Below are positions 34,298-42,283 of a DNA stretch of 64,000 nucleotides, in pieces. Made by a program: the position numbers and the translations under genes. A model generated the notes under the pieces. It was given only the letters and a program-made list of their open reading frames with translations, did no database searches and had not been told where the DNA came from. Within the stretch, counting starts at the first letter, position 1. Each line of letters opens with the position of its first letter. Where the stretch lies: positions 1-64,000 of the forward strand of contig NZ_QWGL01000007.1 of assembly GCF_003435375.1 (NCBI RefSeq), given 5' to 3'. Source of the stretch: Clostridium sp. AM34-11AC (GTDB lineage Bacteria; Bacillota; Clostridia; Lachnospirales; Lachnospiraceae).

Positions 34298-37200
34298 TTA
34301 ATAGCCCCGGCGGATCTTCTCCGTGCGGAACTGTTTCTGCAGTTCCTTCATAACACGGTCCGCCATATTCCGGACGGATGCATCCTGTTTTTGGGTGTTT
34401 ATCAGGCGCTTTACTTCTTCGTTTACTGTCTGCATCTGTTCGCGAAGTTCCTGACGAAGTCCGTTGATCTTCTTTTCCTGCTCTATGAGCGTCGATCTTG
34501 TAAATCCGGAATCCCGTTTAAGGATCCTTGTCTCTTCCCTTGTCTGCGTGAGTTTTGCGGACATTGCTAAGACATCAGAATTTGAGGCTATCTGATCCTG
34601 TCTGTGCTTTCCATGATCTGCGTACTGGATTTTCACGGCTCCGGCCAGATCCGGGATATGGATCATTTCCGGATCAGATTCATTCATGTTCCGGACACTG
34701 TTTGCCGGATTGATGTCGGAAAATCTGTGAAGTACTCTTAGCGGATGAATTCCAGCAAAATCCTGAGCTGCTCTTAAATGATCGATTCCTGCCAAGTTCT
34801 GGGCGCTTCTTAAGCGATCAGTTCCAGCAAAGCTCTGGATGACTCTTAAGCGATCAGTTCCAGCAAAGCTCTGGATGACTCTCGACCGGTCATTTTCCGT
34901 CTTGAGGATCTGCAGCACAGCAGGCCGGATCCCCGATATCATGCGGATCTCCGTGATACTTCCCGGGGCACCGCGTCTCGTGCGGAATCTTGTGATGCCG
35001 GGCAGGATTTCCGAGTATCCTGAATTTGATGGATATCCACCTGATTCCGATATCCGGCTGGCTACGGCCAACATAGGATTCGCACCTGACATAGGATTCA
35101 CGCCTGACTGAGATCCGGCTGTGCTTTCTGATCGACTCATAATCGTCCGAAACTTTGTTGTATTCTCAGCTTGAGCGGTAACTGTCTTAAACTTAGCCGC
35201 GTTTTCCGGGTGGCTCATAAGTGTATGAAATTTCGTTATACTTTCCGGATACTCTGTAAGACTCCGGACTTTTTCTGCATTACCCAGATCGTTCATAACC
35301 GTCCGAAGTTTCATCTGATTCTCCTGGCTACTCATGAGTACCTGAAGTTTTGTTTTATTATCCGGTCGATTTATAGAAGTCAGAAGATTTATGATCGTAT
35401 CTGGTTGCCTTGCACTTGGCTGAAATTCAGACAGCAGACTTTTTAAAATAACATTTGTCCGCTCATTTATAATTTTTTGTTCCACCAGCGCTGATTTTCC
35501 GGCTGCCGTCATCGGCAAAAACTGCTCCAGACGATCTCGCTGACTGGGCGTCTGATCCTGATCTGACGATCTGTCCATTGGTAAAGAACCTGACTGATTT
35601 TCCTGATTCCTGTAGATTAGCTGTGCCTCCGGCAATTCCGGAAGTGGTGCTTGTTCCAGTTCCAGTTGCTTTTCCCATTGGCTCTCCCGGTCAATTTCAG
35701 ACTGTGATTCCGAATTCTTTCCTAACTGCTGCAGGAATTCCAGTTCTGATTTTTTTCCTGTCTGCTGTATGAACTCTGATTCAAGTTTCTTTTTCTCCTG
35801 CCGCTCTTTTTCAACCTCCTGCTGAAATTTCTCTGTTTCCAACACTTTCTCAAACTGGTAAGTTTTTTTTGGTTCTGACCGGTGATCTATCTGCTGCTGT
35901 CTTTCAATCTCCAGTAGTTTTTCGACCTGCTGCCTTTTTTCAGTCTCCTGCTGCTTTTCTGTATCTTGTTTCTGCTGCAGTGTCAGTAGTTGTTCCGTCT
36001 GATGTTGCTCCAGCTGATATCGTTTTTCTAATTCGGAAATTTTTTCTTTCTGTTGAAGTCTTTCCAGTTCATGCAGTTTTTCCGGCTGCTGAAATCTTTC
36101 CAACTCACGCAGTTTTTCCGACTGCTGAAATCTTTCCAACTCACGCAGTTTTTCCGACTGTCGAAGTCTCTCGGTCTCCAGCTGTTTCTCGATCCGCTGA
36201 ACATTGTCTATCTCTCTCTGTTTCTCGGTCCGCAGGATCTTTTCTGTCTTATACAGCTTTTCTTCCAGCTGCTTTTTTTCCGACTCGAACTGCCTTGTCC
36301 TATCTTCCAGCTCTCGTTTTTCTTCCCGTATCCGGCTGCTGGCCTGGAGAATGGTTTCTTCCGTTTTCAGAGCTCCCACTCCTGGTGTCTCTTCCTGTTT
36401 TTCCGTCTGTGTCAGGTACACAAGATGGCTCTCCGGCATCTCCAGCTGTTCATTTCCCGTCGGTTCCGCCTGTATATCAGTTTCTGCATACTCATCTGTA
36501 TTTTCGGAAAATTGTAGAAACCGTCCTTCCCTCCGGATCAAATCTTCTCTCTGGGAATCTCTTTCCCGCTGGAGTTCTTTTTCTATCTGTTTTCGGAATT
36601 CAGTCTGCAATTCTTCTTTCTGTTCCTGCAGATGAATTTCCGACTCTATCTGCCTTTCTTTCTCTGACTGTGGTTCTCCTCCCGGCTGTTCCGAACTCTC
36701 TGACAGCACTTCTCTTTCCAACTGTTTCCGACTCTCCGACAGCACTTCTCCTTCCAGCTGTTTCCAGTTCTCCGATAGCACTTCTCTTTCCGGCTGTTTT
36801 CGCCCCTCTGACAGCACTTCTCTTTCCAACTGTTTCCGACTCTCCGACAACCGTTTCTCTTCTGTCTGCTGCCGTTTTTCTAACTGCTGTCTATCTATTT
36901 TCGGCCCCTGTTCTTCTGCCTGCTTTTCCTTCCCTGACCCCAGTTTTCTCTCGGTCTGTCTCTGATTCTCTGACTGCAGTTCCCTCTCTGCCTGTCTCTT
37001 CTTCTCTAACTGCAGTTCCCTCTCTATCTGTCTCTCTCTCTCTAAGATCCGTGCTTCTGCCTCGACGCGTTCTGTCTGAAGCTTTTTCTCCGCTTCCGCC
37101 AGTTTTTCTCTCTGTATCGCCGTCTCTTTTCGGAGCCGGTCAATATTTTTTTTGACCTCCGTGGTTTCCCTGGATTCCATTGCAGAATCTTTTTTTCTTT

Positions 37201-37903
37201 CTCCCGGTTCCAGATACACCATGCGGCTCTCCGGAAGTTCTGCTGTACTTCTGCCTGAAGCTGTTTCCGTACTTCTTTCTGTATTTCTTTCCGTACTTCT
37301 TTCTGTACTTCTTTCTGTACTTCTCTCCGCACTTCCCTGCAGTTCTTCCAAATGTCCTGTAAGTCCCGTGCTCCTGATCCGTGCAGTCTCCCGGCGGATC
37401 TCCAATGTCTTTTTCTGGCTGTTCGCGTATTCCCGTATTTCCCGGATCCCGCTGATCTCCTCCCAACTGAATCCATCCTGCCAACGGCAGAATACCGGAC
37501 TCTCCCGCATTTCCGCTTCCGTTCTCCCTTTTCCAGCCAGAAGATCCCTGGCAATCTTCACCTCGCGCGAAAACCGTTTTTCTTCTTCCATGGAAAGATT
37601 TTTCATCGAGAGTTCCAACGCAGTCCTGACGCTCTCTTCCAGAATCCGCGCATTTCCGATAGATATCTTCACTCCGATGGAATTTTGCCAGCAAAAAATG
37701 AGATTCTGAAAAAACAACATCAGCCGGCGCTCTTCACCGCTCTTTTTTTGCTCAGATTCTTTCTCTCCCTGCAAAAATGTCAGTGTCGCTCCGGCGAACC
37801 CATATTCCTCTCTCAAAGAATATTTTTCTTTAATTTTTTCACACCAGTCAAGATAATGGAATTTCTGCGGCGTCTGCCGTATCCTCCATAGCCTGTCTCT
37901 CAT
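34298..37903 (-). CDS. Giant coiled-coil protein, candidate tape measure/ruler, 1201 residues
   Basis: The N-terminal 180 residues look globular (QKFHYLDWCEKIKEKYSLRE). From about 180 to 800 the protein is dominated by Glu/Gln/Lys/Arg coiled coil with several tandem repeats of 4 or 12 residues. From 800 to 1050 come further repeats, including FAGTDRLRVIQS twice, and the end is a basic helix. A nonapeptide of the form [LM]-P-E-[SA]-x-[LM]-[VI]-Y occurs three times, with its Pro at residues 224, 490 and 758, spacing 266 and 268. It lies between the second tube and LysM genes. Length, helicity and position fit a ruler, although known eCIS rulers map elsewhere in their loci. The ribosome site is weak. 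Confidence 0.65.
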   Translation of the reverse strand: MRDRLWRIRQTPQKFHYLDWCEKIKEKYSLREEYGFAGATLTFLQGEKESEQKKSGEERRLMLFFQNLIFCWQNSIGVKISIGNARILEESVRTALELSMKNLSMEEEKRFSREVKIARDLLAGKGRTEAEMRESPVFCRWQDGFSWEEISGIREIREYANSQKKTLEIRRETARIRSTGLTGHLEELQGSAERSTERSTERSTERNTERSTETASGRSTAELPESRMVYLEPGERKKDSAMESRETTEVKKNIDRLRKETAIQREKLAEAEKKLQTERVEAEARILERERQIERELQLEKKRQAERELQSENQRQTERKLGSGKEKQAEEQGPKIDRQQLEKRQQTEEKRLSESRKQLEREVLSEGRKQPEREVLSENWKQLEGEVLSESRKQLEREVLSESSEQPGGEPQSEKERQIESEIHLQEQKEELQTEFRKQIEKELQRERDSQREDLIRREGRFLQFSENTDEYAETDIQAEPTGNEQLEMPESHLVYLTQTEKQEETPGVGALKTEETILQASSRIREEKRELEDRTRQFESEKKQLEEKLYKTEKILRTEKQREIDNVQRIEKQLETERLRQSEKLRELERFQQSEKLRELERFQQPEKLHELERLQQKEKISELEKRYQLEQHQTEQLLTLQQKQDTEKQQETEKRQQVEKLLEIERQQQIDHRSEPKKTYQFEKVLETEKFQQEVEKERQEKKKLESEFIQQTGKKSELEFLQQLGKNSESQSEIDRESQWEKQLELEQAPLPELPEAQLIYRNQENQSGSLPMDRSSDQDQTPSQRDRLEQFLPMTAAGKSALVEQKIINERTNVILKSLLSEFQPSARQPDTIINLLTSINRPDNKTKLQVLMSSQENQMKLRTVMNDLGNAEKVRSLTEYPESITKFHTLMSHPENAAKFKTVTAQAENTTKFRTIMSRSESTAGSQSGVNPMSGANPMLAVASRISESGGYPSNSGYSEILPGITRFRTRRGAPGSITEIRMISGIRPAVLQILKTENDRSRVIQSFAGTDRLRVIQSFAGTDRLRSAQNLAGIDHLRAAQDFAGIHPLRVLHRFSDINPANSVRNMNESDPEMIHIPDLAGAVKIQYADHGKHRQDQIASNSDVLAMSAKLTQTREETRILKRDSGFTRSTLIEQEKKINGLRQELREQMQTVNEEVKRLINTQKQDASVRNMADRVMKELQKQFRTEKIRRGY
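34809..34880. repeat. Two identical 36-bp tandem repeats in the coiled-coil gene
   Basis: Two exact copies of a 36-bp unit beginning CTTAAGCGATC, in frame, encode the 12-residue repeat FAGTDRLRVIQS. More diverged copies continue on both sides. Exact identity suggests recent duplication. Confidence 0.85.
36060..36175. repeat. 36-bp tandem repeats in the coiled-coil gene
   Basis: At least two near-identical 36-bp units beginning CTGCTGAAATC (from 36086 and 36122), plus a diverged one on each side, encode the 12-residue repeat ELERFQQSEKLR. Confidence 0.8.
36690..36848. repeat. 36-bp tandem repeats in the coiled-coil gene (four to five units)
   Basis: Units with the core GACAGCACTTCTCTTTCC recur every 36 bp with a few substitutions, encoding variants of the 12-residue unit EREVLSESRKQL. 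Confidence 0.8.
37262..37335. repeat. 12-bp tandem repeats in the coiled-coil gene
   Basis: About five units of a 12-bp sequence like CTTCTTTCTGTA encode STERSTERSTERNTER at about residues 193-213. Such a short-unit array is prone to copy-number change in frame. Confidence 0.8.
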
Positions 37904-37950
37904 CCGATCACCACGCTTTTTTATAGATCGATTCTGTTTTTGCTTCTATA

Positions 37951-38430
37951 TTATCCACGGAAAGAAGCCCCCGTTCCGCCTGTCCTTGCGTCTCCCATCT
38001 GCACACCGGCATGCGCAATCTCAAACTTCTGGATCAGCAGTTCATTTCCAAGCCCGTCCAGTCCTGAAACCTCCCACTTTACGATCACTCCGCCATTGAT
38101 CCCATAGGAACCGGCAAATGATCCGGAACGGTCATATATGAACACATCGATCAGGCTGTTGATCCGGTAACCGGCTCTCCAGTTTTTGATCTGCTTCTGA
38201 CCGGAAGAAAAACATTTGCCCTTTTCCAGAATCAGACGCCCGCCCTTTTTATTCGGTGTTACCGCAATATGGGGCGCAAAATTCATTCCACCGACCTGAA
38301 ATTCTTCAACCTCCTGATCCTGCTCCAGATTCATTACCCTGGAAAAACCAAATTCCTGATTATCAATAAACACGCGGAAGGAAAAATTATCACACAGATC
38401 TGCCCAGCTTCCTAATCCATGTCCCAGCAT
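37951..38430 (-). CDS. Phage tail tube protein gp19-like, second copy (Afp5-like)
   Basis: 159 residues of the gp19/Hcp-like tube family: FSFRVFIDNQEFGFSRVMNL at the start, the DVFIYDRSGSFAGSY middle, and the VSGLDGLGNELLIQKFEIAHAG end shared with the major tube protein. In eCIS a second, longer tube protein forms the ring that joins the baseplate. GGGGGG lies five bases before the ATG. Confidence 0.88.
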   Translation of the reverse strand: MLGHGLGSWADLCDNFSFRVFIDNQEFGFSRVMNLEQDQEVEEFQVGGMNFAPHIAVTPNKKGGRLILEKGKCFSSGQKQIKNWRAGYRINSLIDVFIYDRSGSFAGSYGINGGVIVKWEVSGLDGLGNELLIQKFEIAHAGVQMGDARTGGTGASFRG

Positions 38431-38505
38431 ATTTACCCCCCTGTCATCTGCCGGATCTGATACCGGCAGCTTCTCATGAACTCCTCTCAGGCAAAGCCGC
38501 AGGTC

Positions 38506-38685
38506 TTAGATCTTAAATACATTTTCCGGCTCATCATTCAGTCGGCTGTTGATTCCCGACACCTCGCTGCACCACCGGATCCGGTCCAAATGGCTCATCT
38601 CCATAATGTCATCATGGGACCAGTGGAGGTAATAGGCCAGAAATGCCGCTTCCTTGTAGATTTTGTCTGCCGGATACGTCTCTAT
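38506..38685 (-). CDS. Small DUF6760-like tail assembly protein, apparent ATA start
   Basis: This frame encodes 59 residues: ETYPADKIYKEAAFLAYYLH, then W-S-H-D and a conserved WCSEVSGINSRL end. I associate this with the small DUF6760-type proteins found between tube genes in eCIS and related tails. No ATG, GTG or TTG lies in a sensible place. An ATA at 38683-38685 follows GGAGG by 7 bases and overlaps the previous gene's TAG as ATAG, giving the usual family N-terminus right after the initiator. It is absent from a simple ATG-based gene list. Confidence 0.72.
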   Translation of the reverse strand: METYPADKIYKEAAFLAYYLHWSHDDIMEMSHLDRIRWCSEVSGINSRLNDEPENVFKI

Positions 38686-39053
38686 TGACCTGCCTCCATA
38701 AAATTTACCGGGATCCTGATCTCCTTTCCGCAGTGCGGACAGATTCCTGTGTAGGTCGGCATCTCCATTGTGTTGATCCTCTCATAAAGATCCTGAAGAT
38801 ACGCCAGATCCATCGTAAATAATTTCTCTACCGTCCTCGTATCCACCGCCGGAAGAGAACCAAGTTTCGTGATAACTCTCGCAAGAAGAATGATCGTAAG
38901 ATATCCCGGATTCTGCTGAACCCGCGGATCTTTCAACGGAAGAATCTCGTCCGCTGCATTCGCGAGACGCATGGTCCCTTCCCTGTGGATCATTCCCGTA
39001 TCATCGATATAGCCCCTTGGGAGCGTAAATGTAAACTCGGTCTGAAATGCCAT
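38682..39053 (-). CDS. Tail assembly protein with C-terminal CxxC motif
   Basis: 123 residues of the kind annotated as phage tail assembly protein near CIS tube genes. It begins with an FTLPRGYIDDTG strand pair, continues with helices (YLTIILLARVITKLG), and ends in a small zinc-finger-like knuckle (GICPHCGKEIRIPVNF). GGGG-type site before the ATG. It is probably a chaperone or initiator for tube polymerisation. Confidence 0.75.
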   Translation of the reverse strand: MAFQTEFTFTLPRGYIDDTGMIHREGTMRLANAADEILPLKDPRVQQNPGYLTIILLARVITKLGSLPAVDTRTVEKLFTMDLAYLQDLYERINTMEMPTYTGICPHCGKEIRIPVNFMEAGQ

Positions 39054-39193
39054 ATTGCTGGTTCCCCTTTCTTGCAGGTTCAGCCGGACCGCAAAATTTC
39101 CGGATTCTCTCCTTCTTCTTCTGCAGTCCAGCCGACATTTATGTTCCGCAACGTTCCGTCATACCGGATCCGTTACCATTTCCCGCTATGTAT

Positions 39194-39619
39194 TTATGAG
39201 ACTCTTGTCATTCCCTCATGGGCGATTTCAAGACTCTCGATCGCAACCTCAGAGGATGTCGCGTTGAAATCCGGTGCTGTATATTTTACCGGCCATGCGT
39301 TGATGATCTGCCAGGAAGCAGCCGGGCTTCCCGCGATATCTAAGAGCGTGATCGTAAGTGTTTTTCTCTCCACATCGCCCTCGAGTCCTGCTGTCATCCA
39401 CTCATAAAGTACCATGGAGTCTACAAGCCCCTGTTTCAGAGTGATATTTCCATATTTTTTCAGTCCCGGGATCTTGAGCGGTGTCTGTGTCATATCGCCC
39501 TCCCGGTATTCGATCACATCGATGGACGCATCAAAACCGGTAACCTCTGAGAATCCCCCGGCCTCCAGGCCGTCAATCTCTACTTTATAGTTAAATTTCC
39601 CATGCGGATATCCTGCCAT
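39194..39619 (-). CDS. Major tail tube protein gp19-like (Afp1-like)
   Basis: 141 residues of the gp19/T4-tube and CIS inner-tube family: GKFNYKVEIDGLEAGGFSEV at the start, GLKKYGNITLKQG in the middle, and SSEVAIESLEIAHEGMTRV at the end. Such proteins stack as hexamers inside the sheath. GGAG precedes the ATG. The 140 bp between this gene and the next (39054-39193) hold nothing recognisable. Confidence 0.93.
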   Translation of the reverse strand: MAGYPHGKFNYKVEIDGLEAGGFSEVTGFDASIDVIEYREGDMTQTPLKIPGLKKYGNITLKQGLVDSMVLYEWMTAGLEGDVERKTLTITLLDIAGSPAASWQIINAWPVKYTAPDFNATSSEVAIESLEIAHEGMTRVS

Positions 39620-39638
39620 GTCTTATCTCTCCTCTCAA

Positions 39639-41378
39639 TTACTCGGCAGAGCCTGAATCACTCGTTTTCTGAGAAATCCTGAAGATTACGAACTCAGCAG
39701 GTTTCACAGGTGCAACACCGATCACACATACAAGACGTCCATTGTCGATATCGTCCTGACTCATTGTGTCGCGTCCGATGTTTACGAAGAATGCCTCTGA
39801 CGGAACACTTCCCGCTAAGGAACCACCGCGCCACATTCCGGTCAGGAATACGTCGATCGTACGTTTCACGCGAACCCAGAGCACCTCATCGTTCGGCTCA
39901 AATACAGCCCAGTTCGTGTTCGCCTTAATGGACTCCTCAATGAAGATAAAGAGACGGCGGACATTGATGTACTTCCAGGACGGATCGCTGGATACGGTTC
40001 TCGCACCCCATACGCGGATTCCCATTCCCGGGAACGCGCGGATCAGGTTGATTCCCTTCGGGTTCAGAATATCCTGTTCTCCCTTATTAAACTGGCAGTC
40101 CAGTCCCACGCAGGCACGGACTACTTCGTTTGCAGGCGCTTTGTGTACACCGCGGCTGTTGTCACTTCTCGCATAGATTCCCATGATGGAACCGGACGGC
40201 GGAATCGCAAAATTCTTTTTATCGAGCGGATCAAAGACCTGAAGCCACGGATGATATAAAGCGGCATAGCTGCTGTCAAAGATCTCCCTGTGTGCGATCA
40301 TGTCATCGACTTTTCTCGCGTCCCTCGGCATATCGAGGACTGCGAATCTGCTGCCCAGATTTTCACAGTGGGCAACTAAGGTGAGCTGCACATTCGGATC
40401 TGTAACACCAGGAACTGCCAGAATAGACACCACGTCATTATCCAGGAATGCCTGAATTCCGCTTCTTCTGCTGGCTCCGTTGTCATATCCGATAAAGTCC
40501 GCTGCAGTGATCGAAGATACGGAACCATTGCTTCCACCGGCAAAGGAAACGCTTACGACTGCATCCCCCTCAGCAGAAAGCTTGTCAAACGGGGATTTTA
40601 TCTCCGCTCCTCCTGCTGCACACGCTGCGGTGATCAGGTCAGATTTCGCGGTCTTTTTCTCAATATAGTTCGGGGCATCGATATTAAAGGATACATTCTC
40701 GTAAACCTCTGTCTGATCCTCATATCTGACTTCCAGAGTGAATTCACATGTGCTGATCACTTTCTTCGGAACCAGATTCTTATCAACAACATCTTCTTCA
40801 AACTCTTTTTCAAACTCAAGAATATTGTCCTGATTTTTTACGACACGGTTGTAGACAAGCTTTTCTCCGTCAGAAAAACTTACAACATCTCCCGGATTGA
40901 ATCCTCCGCCGTTCTTTACAACATATTTTTTTCCGGACGCATTCTGAACGATCTCGAGGATCTGCGTCTTCGCCTTGCTCGCCGGAGCGATCACCGCGCG
41001 GATGTTATTTCCCCACATACCCGGGTTCTTCGCGGTAAGTGTCAGAACAGCACTATCCTCTGACGGAACAGCTGCTGCCGCACATTTCGCGTCTTCCGGC
41101 GCTACACGGGCGATAAAGCATCTTGCGCCTCCATTGATAAAGAAATGTTCTACTGCGTACGCAAGGAAACGATATTCGCCAAATTCATTCTCGGATAAAT
41201 ACCCACCATACTTTCTCTTAAAGTCGGAAAAGTTTGTAACGAGCTGCGGAAGACCTTCGACCGGCCCTCTCTCCGCTAATCCGATAAATCCTGCGGTACT
41301 GGTTCCAACGCCTTCCATCGGCTTTGAACCGGAATCGAACTCCTCAACATATACGCCGGGTGATAAATACTCAGCCAT
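39639..41378 (-). CDS. Contractile tail sheath protein (Afp2-like)
   Basis: 579 residues from the ATG at 41378. The family normally begins MAEYLSPGVYVEE, so the upstream in-frame start at 41414 is disfavoured although GGAG is 11 bases away. Sheath features: the N-terminal SPGVYVEEFDSG arm, TAGFIGLAERGP, the DMPRDARKVDDMIAH helix, a FAIPPSGSIMGIYARSDNSR loop, and the conserved C-terminal core (RRLFIFIEESI, NDEVLWVRVKRTI). Only one sheath gene is present, whereas Afp has three. Confidence 0.95.
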   Translation of the reverse strand: MAEYLSPGVYVEEFDSGSKPMEGVGTSTAGFIGLAERGPVEGLPQLVTNFSDFKRKYGGYLSENEFGEYRFLAYAVEHFFINGGARCFIARVAPEDAKCAAAAVPSEDSAVLTLTAKNPGMWGNNIRAVIAPASKAKTQILEIVQNASGKKYVVKNGGGFNPGDVVSFSDGEKLVYNRVVKNQDNILEFEKEFEEDVVDKNLVPKKVISTCEFTLEVRYEDQTEVYENVSFNIDAPNYIEKKTAKSDLITAACAAGGAEIKSPFDKLSAEGDAVVSVSFAGGSNGSVSSITAADFIGYDNGASRRSGIQAFLDNDVVSILAVPGVTDPNVQLTLVAHCENLGSRFAVLDMPRDARKVDDMIAHREIFDSSYAALYHPWLQVFDPLDKKNFAIPPSGSIMGIYARSDNSRGVHKAPANEVVRACVGLDCQFNKGEQDILNPKGINLIRAFPGMGIRVWGARTVSSDPSWKYINVRRLFIFIEESIKANTNWAVFEPNDEVLWVRVKRTIDVFLTGMWRGGSLAGSVPSEAFFVNIGRDTMSQDDIDNGRLVCVIGVAPVKPAEFVIFRISQKTSDSGSAE

Positions 41379-41460
41379 AACCTTCATTTCTCCTTTCTCG
41401 CACATAACGGTCATGATTCGACTTGTTTTTCATATCATAGCAGGAGTTGCCAAACATTTT

Positions 41461-42261
41461 CTAAACAAATTCTTCCTTCTCGCCATTATTTTCTATATCC
41501 CCATCTTTCTCCGCATCTTTCGTCAGAACATTTTTCCATACTTTCTTTAAATATTCCTCAAGACTTCCGTTATGTACCCGTTTTTCTGCCCGCAATTCCT
41601 CACTCCTATTCTTCAGGATCTTATCAACCGACTGAATAAATCTTCCCTTTTCCCTCTGTTTGTGAAGTTCATTTTCCTTTAGCTGATCCAGATACTGATT
41701 CTTCACCGTCGAGAGTTTCCCCACTGTCCTCTGTTCTTCCAGAAGCTGCGCCCGTTCCTCTTTCTCTCTTTCACTGTCTAAAAACGGCAGCATCTCCTGA
41801 ACCGTCTCAAGCCTTCCCTGATTTCTCATCAAAGAAAGACTCTCTGTCAGCCTGCTTCCCGTTTTTTCCTGATCCAGTTTCAGTGCTGCTGCGCTCTTTT
41901 CTTTCACATGCGGATTCACAAACGCTCTCTTTTGCAGAAACGGAAGCGGCACAGCCCCATTTTCACGGACATATTCGTAATCCCTGAGTTCTTTTCTCCG
42001 ATCTTTTCTGAGTCCCGATATGACTGCCAGTTTTTCCGGAGCTTTCTGAACATCTTCCCTGTTCTTTTTCGCTGCTGCTTTCGAAACCCCGATTTCAAAC
42101 GTTCCGTAAGAATTCCCGATTTCCAGCTTTTTTTCCGGTTCCCGTCCTTCCTTTTTTCGTCCCTCGGAGGACAGAAAGTGATCCATCTTTTCTCTGCGGC
42201 TGTTCTTCTCCCTTAGCACAGCCTGTGAATCTTTCCGGTATTCCCTGTAATCGTACTCCAT
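41461..42261 (-). CDS. Hypothetical charged coiled-coil protein between ATPase and sheath
   Basis: 266 residues, very rich in Lys, Arg and Glu, with no signal peptide or membrane helix. Long helical stretches run throughout (EREKEERAQLLEEQ, KRVHNGSLEEYLKKVWKNVL). It lies between the first AAA+ gene and the sheath gene. GGAGG precedes the ATG. A role as adaptor between ATPase and particle or as a second coiled-coil assembly factor is a guess from position. Confidence 0.6.
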   Translation of the reverse strand: MEYDYREYRKDSQAVLREKNSRREKMDHFLSSEGRKKEGREPEKKLEIGNSYGTFEIGVSKAAAKKNREDVQKAPEKLAVISGLRKDRRKELRDYEYVRENGAVPLPFLQKRAFVNPHVKEKSAAALKLDQEKTGSRLTESLSLMRNQGRLETVQEMLPFLDSEREKEERAQLLEEQRTVGKLSTVKNQYLDQLKENELHKQREKGRFIQSVDKILKNRSEELRAEKRVHNGSLEEYLKKVWKNVLTKDAEKDGDIENNGEKEEFV

Positions 42262-42283
42262 GGTATTTCCTCCAGATATTTTC

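Noticed and set aside
34809..36848. 36-bp tandem repeats considered as a CRISPR array
   Set aside because: The units are directly adjacent with no spacers, stay in frame with a coding region and encode amino-acid repeats; no cas genes are present.
35869..37155. Long plus-strand open frame (428 codons) opposite the coiled-coil gene
   Set aside because: It is the mirror of Glu/Gln/Lys codons of the real minus-strand gene; it has no ribosome site, no family features and a low-complexity hydrophobic content typical of antisense to coiled coils.
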